A stretch of 64,000 nt of DNA, from the NCBI GenBank assembly GCA_016786705.1, contig JAEUVV010000011.1, positions 124,001 through 188,000 of the forward strand. Reading direction: 5' to 3'. The first letter of the stretch is position 1; each line of letters begins with the position of its first letter. The notes beneath the pieces were generated by a model, which saw only the letters and a list, made by a program, of their open reading frames with translations, had not been told where the DNA came from and made no database searches. The position numbers were made by a program, and so were the translations under genes. Below are positions 42,992 to 51,548 of this stretch, one piece after another. This stretch comes from Taibaiella sp. (GTDB lineage Bacteria; Bacteroidota; Bacteroidia; Chitinophagales; Chitinophagaceae).

Positions 42992-43810
42992 ATGGTAATA
43001 CTGCGTATCCTATCAATAGTAATCTTATTCATGCTGGGCTCCTGCAGGAAGTCAAACCTTATAGTACCGTTCCATACCAGGATACTGGGACATGGCGGCA
43101 TGGGCATTTCCAGCCAATACCCTATCAACAGCCTGGAGTCCGTACTTAATGCCCTCTATATTTGCGCTGACGGTATCGAAGTAGATGTACAATTATCCAA
43201 GGATGGCCAATTGGTCGCTTTCCATGACGAACTGATGTATAATAGCACTAATCTGGATGAGATGATCAACAGCAAAACCTGGGAAGAAATAGCATCCGGC
43301 TTTTACACCAGCTTCCCACATGCCAATTATAATATTGTGCGGCTGGACGACATCTTTAGCGCTATTGAGCATAAAGAACGGTATACCTTCACCCTGGATT
43401 GCAAATTATACCAGGACGGCACGAATAGCAACTTTGATGAGGATTACGCGCAAGCAATGCTTGACCTGCTGGCAAAACACAAGCTCATTAACTACACGAC
43501 CATCGAATCCGTCGATACCAGCTTCCTGTTGCGGTTGAAAGGTAAAAATGATGCGGTAAGAGCCTATTACTATACCGATGATTTTGAACCCGGGCTTGCA
43601 TTTATCCGCAAGCATGCCCTGGAAGGCCTTACGATGCACCGGGAACTGGTCAGCGCGGAAGATATAGCCAAAGCCCACCTGTATGGAAAAAAAATAGCCC
43701 TGTTTGGCATAAGCCAAAGCCGGGAGCTGGAGGAAGCCTTCGAAAAAGCTGCGGACCTGGTACAGGTAGACAACCTGCGCAGCATGCTTAACGCGATTGA
43801 CCAGGAATAA
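42992..43810 (+). CDS. Glycerophosphodiester phosphodiesterase-like lipoprotein
   Basis: 272 aa. The signal ends with lipobox LGSC (Cys18). GDPD TIM-barrel signatures: HGG (34-36) where most members have HRG, then NSLESVLNAL, GIEVDVQLSKDGQLVAFHD with metal-binding Glu and Asp and the catalytic-loop His, FTLDCKL, and VDNLRSML at the end. It should cleave glycerophosphodiesters to glycerol-3-phosphate and an alcohol, using a divalent metal, at the cell envelope. The Arg-to-Gly change in the HRG motif could lower or change activity. It starts directly after the stop of the barrel gene. Confidence 0.82.
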   Translation: MVILRILSIVILFMLGSCRKSNLIVPFHTRILGHGGMGISSQYPINSLESVLNALYICADGIEVDVQLSKDGQLVAFHDELMYNSTNLDEMINSKTWEEIASGFYTSFPHANYNIVRLDDIFSAIEHKERYTFTLDCKLYQDGTNSNFDEDYAQAMLDLLAKHKLINYTTIESVDTSFLLRLKGKNDAVRAYYYTDDFEPGLAFIRKHALEGLTMHRELVSAEDIAKAHLYGKKIALFGISQSRELEEAFEKAADLVQVDNLRSMLNAIDQE

Positions 43811-43878
43811 CCCTTAATATGTGTCGGATATCGCACTTATTGCTTAAATTCGGCAACACATATTAACAATCATCTTTT

Positions 43879-44298
43879 ATGAGCAAACTGCTGGCGTTAT
43901 TAATTACCTGTCTACTGGTTGTGCTGACCCAACTGCCCTTAAATGCACAGCGCATAAAAGACTACAAAATAAAAACCACTGCAAACAGTAAAGAAAGGAC
44001 CCAAATGCTGGACCTGTTGCGGGCAGAAATGTACCGGGATCATAAGCAGGAAGTACAATTTGTGGTTGAAAAGCTGAACGTACTAGGTAACTACGCCTGG
44101 TTCCAGGGCCAGGTACAAAGAAAGGATGGTAAGGAGTTTGAGATAGAAGGCGAAGCGGATTGCTGCCATGTAGAGGCCTTGTTAAGCAATAAGAGTGGCA
44201 AATGGTACATTGAAGAAATGGCCGCTTTTTCGATGGATGTGTGGTGGGATGGCATATGGGAAGAGAAAAAACTACCCCGGGAATTGTTTACCCGGTAA
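43879..44298 (+). CDS. Exported small protein of unknown function
   Basis: 139 aa. Signal peptide MSKLLALLITCLLVVLTQLP, cleavage near LNAQ. Residues ~25-139 start RIKDYKIKTTANSKERTQML and contain VVEKLNVLGNYAWFQGQVQRKDG, EIEGEADCCHVEALL (adjacent cysteines) and SGKWYIEEMAAFSMDVWWDG. The alternation and WYIxE motif recall SnoaL/NTF2-like cone folds, so a small ligand-binding or enzyme domain is possible but unproven. 68 bp after the GDPD gene, same strand. Confidence 0.65.
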   Translation: MSKLLALLITCLLVVLTQLPLNAQRIKDYKIKTTANSKERTQMLDLLRAEMYRDHKQEVQFVVEKLNVLGNYAWFQGQVQRKDGKEFEIEGEADCCHVEALLSNKSGKWYIEEMAAFSMDVWWDGIWEEKKLPRELFTR

Positions 44299-44420
44299 AC
44301 CATGCAGTACCTTTTTTGATCCGGCTGAATATACTTTTATACCTGTATTAAACGGATTTAACGATTAACTTTTGCCTATTCCCCTTCAATTAATTAAATT
44401 GCTGGCCATAATATTTATAT

Positions 44421-46112
44421 ATGAACACAATCGCATTGGGTAAAAAGCTTTTATTAGGACTCGGACTGGTGGCAGGAAGCACGGCAAGCTATGCCCAATT
44501 CAACGAAGCGGAAGCCGATAAATTTTTTGAAATCTCCAAAAACCTGGAGATCTATACCAACGTGCTAAAAGAGTTGAATACTTTTTATGTGGACCCGATC
44601 AACCCCGGAAAAATGACCAAAACGGGGCTGGACGCGATGTTGAACGAACTGGACCCTTATACTAATTTCATTACCGAAGCCGAGGCCGAACAATTTGAAA
44701 TGGAATTTAACGGGAAATACGGTGGCGTCGGCGTTGTAATACGGGCCGACTCTAATAAAAACATTGTGATCGCCGAGGTCAAAGAAAAAAGTCCTTTTGA
44801 TAAAGCGGGGATCAAACCCGGTGATCTTTTGATCTCTATAGATGGTAATATGGTCAAGGGCAGGCAAGAGGACGAAGTAGGTCTGCTTTTAAAAGGCGCC
44901 CCCGGCTCAAAAATAAAGGTGACGCTTAAGAACCCGCTTACCGGTAAAGAAACCAATAAAGAAGTGGCCCGCGAAGAGATCCTGGTGCCTTCGGTACCCT
45001 ATGCCGGTTATGTAGATAATAATAAACAGGTTGCCTATGTACTCCTCAGCCAGTTTAACCCGAATTGCTCCAAAGACGTACGTAAAGCCCTGGATAGCCT
45101 GAAAACTAATGCCAATGGCGAACTGAAAGGTGTTGTGCTTGACCTGCGCGGTAACCCGGGCGGCCTGATCACGGAGGCGGTAAATATCTGTAACCTTTTC
45201 GTAGATAAAGGCCAGCATATCGTGAGTACCAAGGCCAAGCATAAAGAATGGGACAAGCAATATCCCACTACTAATGAAACCTGGGATGCCAAGATTCCAT
45301 TGACGATCCTGATCAACGCTTCTTCAGCTTCTGCCTCAGAAATCGTTTCCGGGGCCCTACAGGACATCGACAGGGCGGTAATCATTGGCAGCAAAAGCTT
45401 TGGCAAGGGATTAGTACAGGTGGTAAGACCCGTAGGCTACAATTCAAGATTAAAAGTAACTACCGCGAAATATTATATCCCATCCGGCAGGTGTATCCAG
45501 GCCCTGGACTACACGCACCGTAATGAAGATGGTACCGTAGCCGCCGTACCGGACTCTTTGAGAAAAGAGTTTAAAACCCTTGCCGGCAGAAAAGTATTTG
45601 ATGGTGGCGGTATTGAGCCCGATGTAAAAATTGAAAGTGAATATTACAGCTTATTAAGCTCTAAACTGATGCGCGATCAGCTGATCTTCAACTACGCTAC
45701 TGAATACTACTACGCGCATCCTAATATCGCTCCGGCAAAAGACTTTAAATTTTCAGACGCAGAATATGAGGAATTCCAGAAATGGCTGAGCACAAAAAAC
45801 TTTAAATACGAAACCAAGAATGAATATATCCTGGAAGCCTTAAAAAAGAACGCAGAAGAGGAGAAAAACTTTGAGCGCTTCAAAAATGAATACAATACTT
45901 TATTAACGAAGATTAACCAGGAGAAAAAGCAGGATTTCATTAATAACAAAAACGAGATCAAAGAGCTCTTATCTTCAGAGATCGTTACCCGCTATTACTA
46001 CCAGAAAGGCCAGATCGAAAACCAGTTGAACAACTTCAACGCGGCCATCAAAAAAGCGGTAGCCTTAATGACCACGGAAAAAGCAGAATACAGTAAAGTA
46101 CTCAAAAAATAA
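44421..46112 (+). CDS. S41 family C-terminal processing peptidase with PDZ domain
   Basis: 563 aa. Signal peptide (LLLGLGLVAGSTASYA), N-terminal helical part, PDZ domain (about 95-185, GGVGVVIRADSNK, GIKPGDLLISIDG) and tail-specific protease domain (about 190-400). Catalytic Ser about residue 300 in INASSASASEI and catalytic Lys about 330 in GSKSFGKGLVQ; the dyad looks intact. A ~160-residue charged helical C-terminus follows (EEYEEFQKWLSTKNFKYETK...). Such proteases trim the C-termini of periplasmic or lipoproteins. Ends in a strong terminator. Confidence 0.93.
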   Translation: MNTIALGKKLLLGLGLVAGSTASYAQFNEAEADKFFEISKNLEIYTNVLKELNTFYVDPINPGKMTKTGLDAMLNELDPYTNFITEAEAEQFEMEFNGKYGGVGVVIRADSNKNIVIAEVKEKSPFDKAGIKPGDLLISIDGNMVKGRQEDEVGLLLKGAPGSKIKVTLKNPLTGKETNKEVAREEILVPSVPYAGYVDNNKQVAYVLLSQFNPNCSKDVRKALDSLKTNANGELKGVVLDLRGNPGGLITEAVNICNLFVDKGQHIVSTKAKHKEWDKQYPTTNETWDAKIPLTILINASSASASEIVSGALQDIDRAVIIGSKSFGKGLVQVVRPVGYNSRLKVTTAKYYIPSGRCIQALDYTHRNEDGTVAAVPDSLRKEFKTLAGRKVFDGGGIEPDVKIESEYYSLLSSKLMRDQLIFNYATEYYYAHPNIAPAKDFKFSDAEYEEFQKWLSTKNFKYETKNEYILEALKKNAEEEKNFERFKNEYNTLLTKINQEKKQDFINNKNEIKELLSSEIVTRYYYQKGQIENQLNNFNAAIKKAVALMTTEKAEYSKVLKK

Positions 46113-46126
46113 GCAGCTTACAGGAT

Positions 46127-46166
46127 TAAAACAGGGGCGCTCCAAACAGGGCGCCCCTGTTTTATT
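46127..46166 (+). terminator. Terminator of the S41 peptidase gene
   Basis: AAAACAGGGGCGC (46128-46140) pairs with GCGCCCCTGTTTT (46151-46163), perfect 13-bp stem, then ATTT. Confidence 0.85.
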
Positions 46167-46199
46167 TAAACTTACAGAATACTTACTTTTGCAGCATAA

Positions 46200-46757
46200 A
46201 TGAAGCAATACCTCAGATACGGCATTATCCTGCTACTGGTCCTCATCCTGACCTTATTCCTGCTGATGATTGTAAAAGAAAACGCCCGGGATTATACCCT
46301 TATCATTTTCTTTGCCTCCATCATTATCCTGGTACTCTATGCCTTCCTGAAACTGCGTAAAGTACTGCATCACCAGAAAACGGAATTTGAATCTTATAAA
46401 CTGGCCATTTTTGTCCCCGTGGGTGCTTTAAGCTCCTACTTTATCAATCATGAGCTTGACCTGGGGCCGGTCTTAGGCGCTTCTATTGTAGGCCTGCTGG
46501 CCTCTTTTATACCAAATTTCAACAAACAGTCCGTCTACCTGCAGGGCCTGCCCACAGCTATATACTGCGGCGCATTCATTGGTATGAGCCATTTAAAAAT
46601 AGCGGACGGTTATGCCTTTGTATTGACCGCTTCTTTCTTTACCGGGATCTTCCTCATGGTTTCCAAAAGCATTTTGCAAGGCGTCGGCGGTAAGCTGGGC
46701 GCGCTGGCATTCCTGGGCGTAGTGATCACTTACTTTTTATTAATGCTGATCCAATAA
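46200..46757 (+). CDS. Unknown multi-pass membrane protein, first of a tandem paralogous pair
   Basis: 185 aa with two N-terminal helices (about 7-25, 33-51), a basic loop, then four or five helices (about 68-183). No known family recognised. The C-terminal ~120 residues align with the next protein: ALSSYFINHELDLGPVLGAS against AMATYYVNTRLKQGPVRAS, YLQGLPTAIYCGAFIGMS against YLSKNLPVVFIGSTFIGMV, and GVGGKLGALAFLGV against GYGGSLGTSACISI. The shared Gly, Pro and Asn residues suggest a channel or transporter fold. The next gene starts 4 bp after the stop, so the pair is surely co-expressed and may form a hetero-oligomer. Confidence 0.75.
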   Translation: MKQYLRYGIILLLVLILTLFLLMIVKENARDYTLIIFFASIIILVLYAFLKLRKVLHHQKTEFESYKLAIFVPVGALSSYFINHELDLGPVLGASIVGLLASFIPNFNKQSVYLQGLPTAIYCGAFIGMSHLKIADGYAFVLTASFFTGIFLMVSKSILQGVGGKLGALAFLGVVITYFLLMLIQ

Positions 46758-46761
46758 GATT

Positions 46762-47217
46762 ATGGAAAAACTTATTTTAGTACTTACAGGCATGTGCGGG
46801 GCTATGGCCACCTATTATGTCAATACCAGGTTAAAACAGGGCCCGGTAAGGGCCTCCGCACTGCTCACCCTGGTCGTTGCCGCGTACTGCTATTTTTTCC
46901 CGGATACTCTAAGTCCTTATCTCAGCAAAAACCTCCCGGTTGTTTTCATCGGGTCTACTTTCATTGGTATGGTCTCCGCGCAAAAAATGAGCACTTATAC
47001 CGGTATTGCTATTGCGGGCCTGCTGTTCTCGGCCATCTACCTTAATACCAGTAAGTTCTTTGACGGCTATGGCGGTTCACTGGGAACTTCAGCCTGTATC
47101 TCTATCCTGGTCATGCTTTGCATCCCTTACTTCAAATCCAGGCGCAACCTGACGGTAGGCCTGCTGCAGTTGAGAAGAATGGCGATGAAAGGCTGGAAAA
47201 AGAATAAATTCAAATAA
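46762..47217 (+). CDS. Unknown multi-pass membrane protein, second of the pair
   Basis: 151 aa with about five helices and a strongly basic C-terminus (RRMAMKGWKKNKFK), which should be cytoplasmic. Homologous to the C-terminal part of the preceding protein but without its two extra N-terminal helices. Conserved between the two: Tyr/Phe-(I/V)-Asn-x2-(E/R)-Leu, Gly-Pro-Val, Ala-Ser, Leu-Pro, FIGM and GGxLG. No known domain recognised. 4 bp spacing to the upstream gene. Ends in a bidirectional terminator shared with the large T9SS gene. Confidence 0.75.
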   Translation: MEKLILVLTGMCGAMATYYVNTRLKQGPVRASALLTLVVAAYCYFFPDTLSPYLSKNLPVVFIGSTFIGMVSAQKMSTYTGIAIAGLLFSAIYLNTSKFFDGYGGSLGTSACISILVMLCIPYFKSRRNLTVGLLQLRRMAMKGWKKNKFK

Positions 47218-47252
47218 AAAATCCCCGAAGCTTTTTTGCTCCGGGGATTTTA
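47215..47252. terminator. Bidirectional terminator
   Basis: AATCCCCGAAGC and GCTCCGGGGATT (one mismatch) around a T-rich loop, flanked by A and T runs. Serves the membrane pair (plus) and the large T9SS gene (minus). Confidence 0.8.
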
Positions 47253-47288
47253 TATAAAGTTTGCTTTCCTTCTGAAGAAAGTGGCTTA

Positions 47289-50200
47289 CTATAGTTTCTG
47301 AACTTTTACCGTTCCGCTACGATTTTCATCTTCATATTGAATGAAATAATTACCGGCCGGCAACGCTTGCATATCAATTACGGTATTGTTGCTGTCGGCA
47401 GGCAATTGTTGCTGCACTTTACCCTCAATACTTAATATGCGGATCACCGCTTTTTTCACCTCACCTTCAACCAGGAAGTTGATCTTTCCTTCTGTCGGGT
47501 TAGGGAATACATAACAGAATGTATTTTTCTGAACGTTTTTCGTGGAAACGGTTGCAAAAGGTTTGATCTCGAAAATGCTCAGGGTAGAAGATACCTCGTT
47601 CGCCAGGATCACATAAGGCTTACCGGTAGGTGAACTGGCAGAGTCGATATATAGTACACCTTCAGCACCATTATCACCACCATAGGCAGCTAGATCACGG
47701 GTATTTTTATAATCCACGTACACCGGGGCTGCAGGATCGGTAATATCATACACCATACACCCGCCCACTCTTTCCAAAGCGACGAAGGCATATACTTTAT
47801 CGCCCATAGTAGCTACAGCAACGCCTTCAGGCTCAGGACCTTTATCGTCACTACGGTTTTTCAAAGTATTATTGGCATTGCTCGCATTAAAGATGGCTGC
47901 AATTTCCGGGTGCTTCGAAGTAATCAATTCAAAATCCTGACCATTGTCCGAAACCAAAGCGCCTGTAGTGGCATTCCAGATCGAGAAGGAGCGGCTACCA
48001 AACACATGAATCTCATCAAAGTCACCATCACCATCTGTATCACCGGAAGCAGTGGTCACATTCAAACGGCCCAGGTTAGCCTTTAAGAAAGCAGCATTAG
48101 GGAAAGTTGCTGAATCCAATACATAAGCGGAAGAACCTAAACGTAAAGCTTCTTCATAAGCATCGTACTCACGGGCATCACCTTCATTAGCAGTAACCAG
48201 GTAAGTAGTACCGTTCACTTCATATGAAGCAATCGCATCCGGCATATACACACCCTTCACCGGCCAGTTGGCCAGCGCGATTGCTGTTCCCTGGTCGTTT
48301 ACATCTAATGCATTGGCAGGCAACATATGGTCTTTAGTACCCAAGGGTAAAATATCTGTAATTGTATTATTCAGCAGGTCGATCACAGCAATAGCGTTAT
48401 TTTCCTGGCAGGTAACCCAAGCCTTAGTATTGTCCTCTGCTACGGTAATGTACTCCGGCTCCATATCCTGCGCTACGGTAGCATTAGGCCCGAAGATACG
48501 CACACCGGCAGCTTTTAAAGCGGCCAACTGGCTGTTGAAGGCCTGGAAGTCCGCGGTGCTCACATGGTTTTGGGCCAAACCGGTAATACCACCACTGATA
48601 TCAATGATTGATACAGAACCTTCAGGATCTATAGTGTAATCTGATTTAGGCTGGCCTTCATTAGCCACCAATACTTTATTGCCATCAGGAGTAAAAGTGA
48701 TCATATCAGGCATAGCACCCACAGTTACCTGGCTTTGGAAGTTCCCTGCAGTATCAAAGAATACTGCTTTACCCGGGTTTTCCGGCACCAGATCTTCTAC
48801 TGCTACCGCAACAATACCGTTTTTAACCGCCACGGAATTGACATTACCATAAGTAGGATTGATCTCAATTGAAGAGAGCAATACCGGTGCAGCAGGATTT
48901 TGGAAGTTAACGATATCCACCTTGCCACCAATAGAGTTGGCAATGAATAAACGTTTCGATTGTTGATCAAAAGCAACGATTTCCGCCGAATTGTTCCCGG
49001 CGGTGTGGTTGCTATAAGAAGCTATATGGGTTAAGAAGTCCGCCTTTAAAGCTGCCGGGGCTTCTTTGTCATCATCCAGGATAAAGGCTGTGAATACATT
49101 AGCAGCGGCATTGGGTAAAGTAGCATTCACCGGGTCAACCAGTTTAAACGCGAAATATTCCGCGTTCTCGGCAATATTGTCATTGGTGATCGCGATCGTG
49201 ATTGTATCATTTACATTGTTGGCTAAAGCAGGCCATTCAAAAGTAAGGTTGGCCGGCAAAGTATAGTCGGCACCTGAAGTTGCCGTTCCGTTGGGCAATA
49301 ATTCCAATGTCGCGGAAGCAGGATTGGCGATACCGCCTACCAGGTTGGCCACAACTTTCAATTCAAGCTGGCCTTCATTTACAGCTACTGAGCTGCCTAC
49401 AAAATTGATACTGGCTGTAGTCGGTACAATCACCGGTGGCGGGTAAATGCCGGCAGTAGAGCGAATCACCCCAACACTTGGCTGCGGTGTGATCTCGTTC
49501 ATTGGTACGATCCAGTTGCTCCCGTTATTATTGTCCAGGTTAGCGGCAGTCAGCTCATAGGAGTAGCCATAGATACCGGCCGGGGCTGCAGGCCAGTTAT
49601 TGGTACCGGCAAAATAATGTACAGAGTCCACTATTTGCCCCAGCGAGTTGCGGATTACCAGGATATCGTCAGAAGAACTTAAACCCGCACCCAACATATG
49701 GATAACAGGTACCTGTAAAAGCGTATCTGCCACATTAGGACTGGTAGAGAATACCACGTTACCACCGGCAGGTAAAGACAGTACCGGGAATTGGCCGCTG
49801 GTACCATCAGTCCACTTTAACCCGCCCAGGTTTACCGCCGTAGTACCGGCATTATATACCTCGATCATTTCGATAGTATTAGGGCTGTGGATGATCTCTG
49901 TGATCACCAGGTTCGGGGTACTGCCATTCCACAGCAGGTCCAGCGTATCCGCTACATTATACGCACCACCCGCGTTTTGTACTCCGTTTACTGCTAAGGT
50001 ATAGGGAACACCGTCCGCTAAAGGAGCATGCGTCAGTACCACTGAGTCATTGGATGCGGCTAAAACGGCGCCGGTAACTGCAATCGAAGGGTTGATCACA
50101 TAATTGGCCGCATTCGTCGCCGAAGCATTGGTTACCGCCTGGTTGAATTTAACGGAGGTGCTGGTCGCACTATTTTGCCTGAAAAGCGTAATGATCGGAG

Positions 50201-51374
50201 CCGGGTTAGGCGCCGGAGGCGGGTAAACGCCCGGCGTAGCCAGGATCGGCCCGGAGGTGGAAGAGATAATATTTTGCGTGGTCGCGGTCCAGTTAGCCCC
50301 TGCATTATTATCTGCGGCAGCGCTGTTCAGCTCTATGGAATAACCATAATAAGTTCCGGAGGGCGCCGCAGGCCATCCCGCAGTACCCACCTGGTAAGCT
50401 ACCGAATCAATGATGGTTCCCGCAGCGTTTTTGATCACTAATATATCGGAAGAGGAGCTTAATCCGCCGTTCAGGGTATTATAAGTACCGCCCATTAAGC
50501 TGGCGGCTGCCGCAGGGTTGGTTGAGAACAATACCGTGCCGCCTGCAGGCAACATTTGAGTCGGGAAGTTCCCGTTAGTTCCGTTACTGAGGTATAAACC
50601 GCTCAGGTCCGCTGCTGTAGTCCCGGCATTATAGACTTCTATCATTTCGATGTCATTGGGCGAGTGGATGATCTCTGTGATCACCAGGTTCGGCAATACC
50701 GGTGTAGTGGTGATTGCGTCTCCTTTTATCGTCAGCATATCAAAACGCCAGGTACCGCTGGTACCATAATTCGATGTAGCGGTACTAGGTGCATAACCGG
50801 TGCCCGATGGGCTAAAAGCCGCCACTATACGGAACCCCGCATTTGCATTGTTATTTAAACCGGTAACTGAAGAAAGGTTAAAACTGCGGCTATTCCAACT
50901 GTCCCCGCTTGTAGCAGAAGCCGTATCCGCATCTACCCATACCGGGGTGCTTGCACTGGCATCCAGTGTATATTGCAATTGCACATTGGCCGGGCCGGTA
51001 TTACTATGGCGCTGGTCAAAAGTGATCCTGATATTCTGGAAACCGGTAGTCGCAGTTAAGCAGGCAATACCCGCGGTTTTATTGGCAGTACCTTGTGCAG
51101 GAAAAGTAGTTACGCCAAGACCGGTATTGTCTGTGGATGCCGGATCTGAAGAGCCGCCGTTTGAAGTGCCGCTGGCAAAAGATGTCGCGGTTCCGCCAAC
51201 AGCTACCACAGTTCCTGTTCCTACAGAAGGATTCATGCTACCGGTCGAGGAAGACGCATCCGGTGGTACGGAGTTAAAATTCCACTGTGTAATAGTGGTC
51301 TGCGCTTGCGTCGCATTAACGAGCAGGCAGCCGAGCGAAGCCAGCAATAGCGATTGGGTAAAGAATTTGTTCAT
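47289..51374 (-). CDS. Very large T9SS type A surface protein (lamin-tail, Calx-beta and choice-of-anchor I-like domains)
   Basis: 1361 aa from ATG 51374 (signal MNKFFTQSLLLASLGCLLV ... ATQAQ); the frame runs back to TTG 51407, but those codons lie inside a hairpin. Order: a beta-sandwich (about 20-215), lamin-tail-like domain (~230-355, NLVITEIIHSPNDIEMIEVY), linker, second lamin-tail-like domain (~475-640, same motif), Calx-beta-like domain (~665-775), then a large propeller (~790-1270) with DxxxxRLFIAN, MPDMITFTPDGNKVLVANEG and VTANEGDAREYD, typical of choice-of-anchor I proteins. The C-terminal sorting tail (~1285-1361) includes VFPNPTEGKINFLV. Possibly a surface enzyme or adhesin; the activity is unknown. 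Confidence 0.85.
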   Translation of the reverse strand: MNKFFTQSLLLASLGCLLVNATQAQTTITQWNFNSVPPDASSSTGSMNPSVGTGTVVAVGGTATSFASGTSNGGSSDPASTDNTGLGVTTFPAQGTANKTAGIACLTATTGFQNIRITFDQRHSNTGPANVQLQYTLDASASTPVWVDADTASATSGDSWNSRSFNLSSVTGLNNNANAGFRIVAAFSPSGTGYAPSTATSNYGTSGTWRFDMLTIKGDAITTTPVLPNLVITEIIHSPNDIEMIEVYNAGTTAADLSGLYLSNGTNGNFPTQMLPAGGTVLFSTNPAAAASLMGGTYNTLNGGLSSSSDILVIKNAAGTIIDSVAYQVGTAGWPAAPSGTYYGYSIELNSAAADNNAGANWTATTQNIISSTSGPILATPGVYPPPAPNPAPIITLFRQNSATSTSVKFNQAVTNASATNAANYVINPSIAVTGAVLAASNDSVVLTHAPLADGVPYTLAVNGVQNAGGAYNVADTLDLLWNGSTPNLVITEIIHSPNTIEMIEVYNAGTTAVNLGGLKWTDGTSGQFPVLSLPAGGNVVFSTSPNVADTLLQVPVIHMLGAGLSSSDDILVIRNSLGQIVDSVHYFAGTNNWPAAPAGIYGYSYELTAANLDNNNGSNWIVPMNEITPQPSVGVIRSTAGIYPPPVIVPTTASINFVGSSVAVNEGQLELKVVANLVGGIANPASATLELLPNGTATSGADYTLPANLTFEWPALANNVNDTITIAITNDNIAENAEYFAFKLVDPVNATLPNAAANVFTAFILDDDKEAPAALKADFLTHIASYSNHTAGNNSAEIVAFDQQSKRLFIANSIGGKVDIVNFQNPAAPVLLSSIEINPTYGNVNSVAVKNGIVAVAVEDLVPENPGKAVFFDTAGNFQSQVTVGAMPDMITFTPDGNKVLVANEGQPKSDYTIDPEGSVSIIDISGGITGLAQNHVSTADFQAFNSQLAALKAAGVRIFGPNATVAQDMEPEYITVAEDNTKAWVTCQENNAIAVIDLLNNTITDILPLGTKDHMLPANALDVNDQGTAIALANWPVKGVYMPDAIASYEVNGTTYLVTANEGDAREYDAYEEALRLGSSAYVLDSATFPNAAFLKANLGRLNVTTASGDTDGDGDFDEIHVFGSRSFSIWNATTGALVSDNGQDFELITSKHPEIAAIFNASNANNTLKNRSDDKGPEPEGVAVATMGDKVYAFVALERVGGCMVYDITDPAAPVYVDYKNTRDLAAYGGDNGAEGVLYIDSASSPTGKPYVILANEVSSTLSIFEIKPFATVSTKNVQKNTFCYVFPNPTEGKINFLVEGEVKKAVIRILSIEGKVQQQLPADSNNTVIDMQALPAGNYFIQYEDENRSGTVKVQKL

Positions 51375-51407
51375 TGCTAAAATTTGATAATCGGCAAATT
51401 TTAGCAA
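51374..51407 (-). promoter_or_regulatory. Perfect 13-bp inverted repeat covering the start codon of the large T9SS gene
   Basis: TTGCTAAAATTTG (51374-51386) and CAAATTTTAGCAA (51395-51407), loop of 8. On the mRNA the second arm includes the A of the AUG, so a stem here would hide the start codon and ribosome entry site; alternatively an operator. Confidence 0.6.
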
Positions 51408-51419
51408 TAGATATGATCG

Positions 51420-51438
51420 TAATATTTACGGAATATTA
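51420..51438. repeat. AT-rich dyad upstream of the large T9SS gene
   Basis: TAATATT-TACGG-AATATTA, perfect 7-bp arms, 13 bp from the start-codon hairpin. Candidate protein-binding site. No exact -7 box found near this gene. Confidence 0.35.
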
Positions 51439-51476
51439 TATTTAGGTAAACTATTCCACAACAACTTAAGCTTAAT

Positions 51477-51514
51477 AAAATAATCCCCGGAACAGAAAGT
51501 TCCGGGGATTATTA
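51477..51514 (-). terminator. Terminator of queA
   Basis: AATAATCCCCGGAAC (51479-51493) and GTTCCGGGGATTATT (51499-51513), perfect 15-bp stem, loop AGAAA. It lies 35 bp after the queA stop. Confidence 0.85.
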
Positions 51515-51548
51515 GGACAACTTTTGCTGTTTGGAAATATTTAATCTT

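Noticed and set aside
46200..47217. Split gene caused by a frameshift
   Set aside because: The two frames encode homologous copies of the same region, not two halves of one protein, and each has its own start codon.
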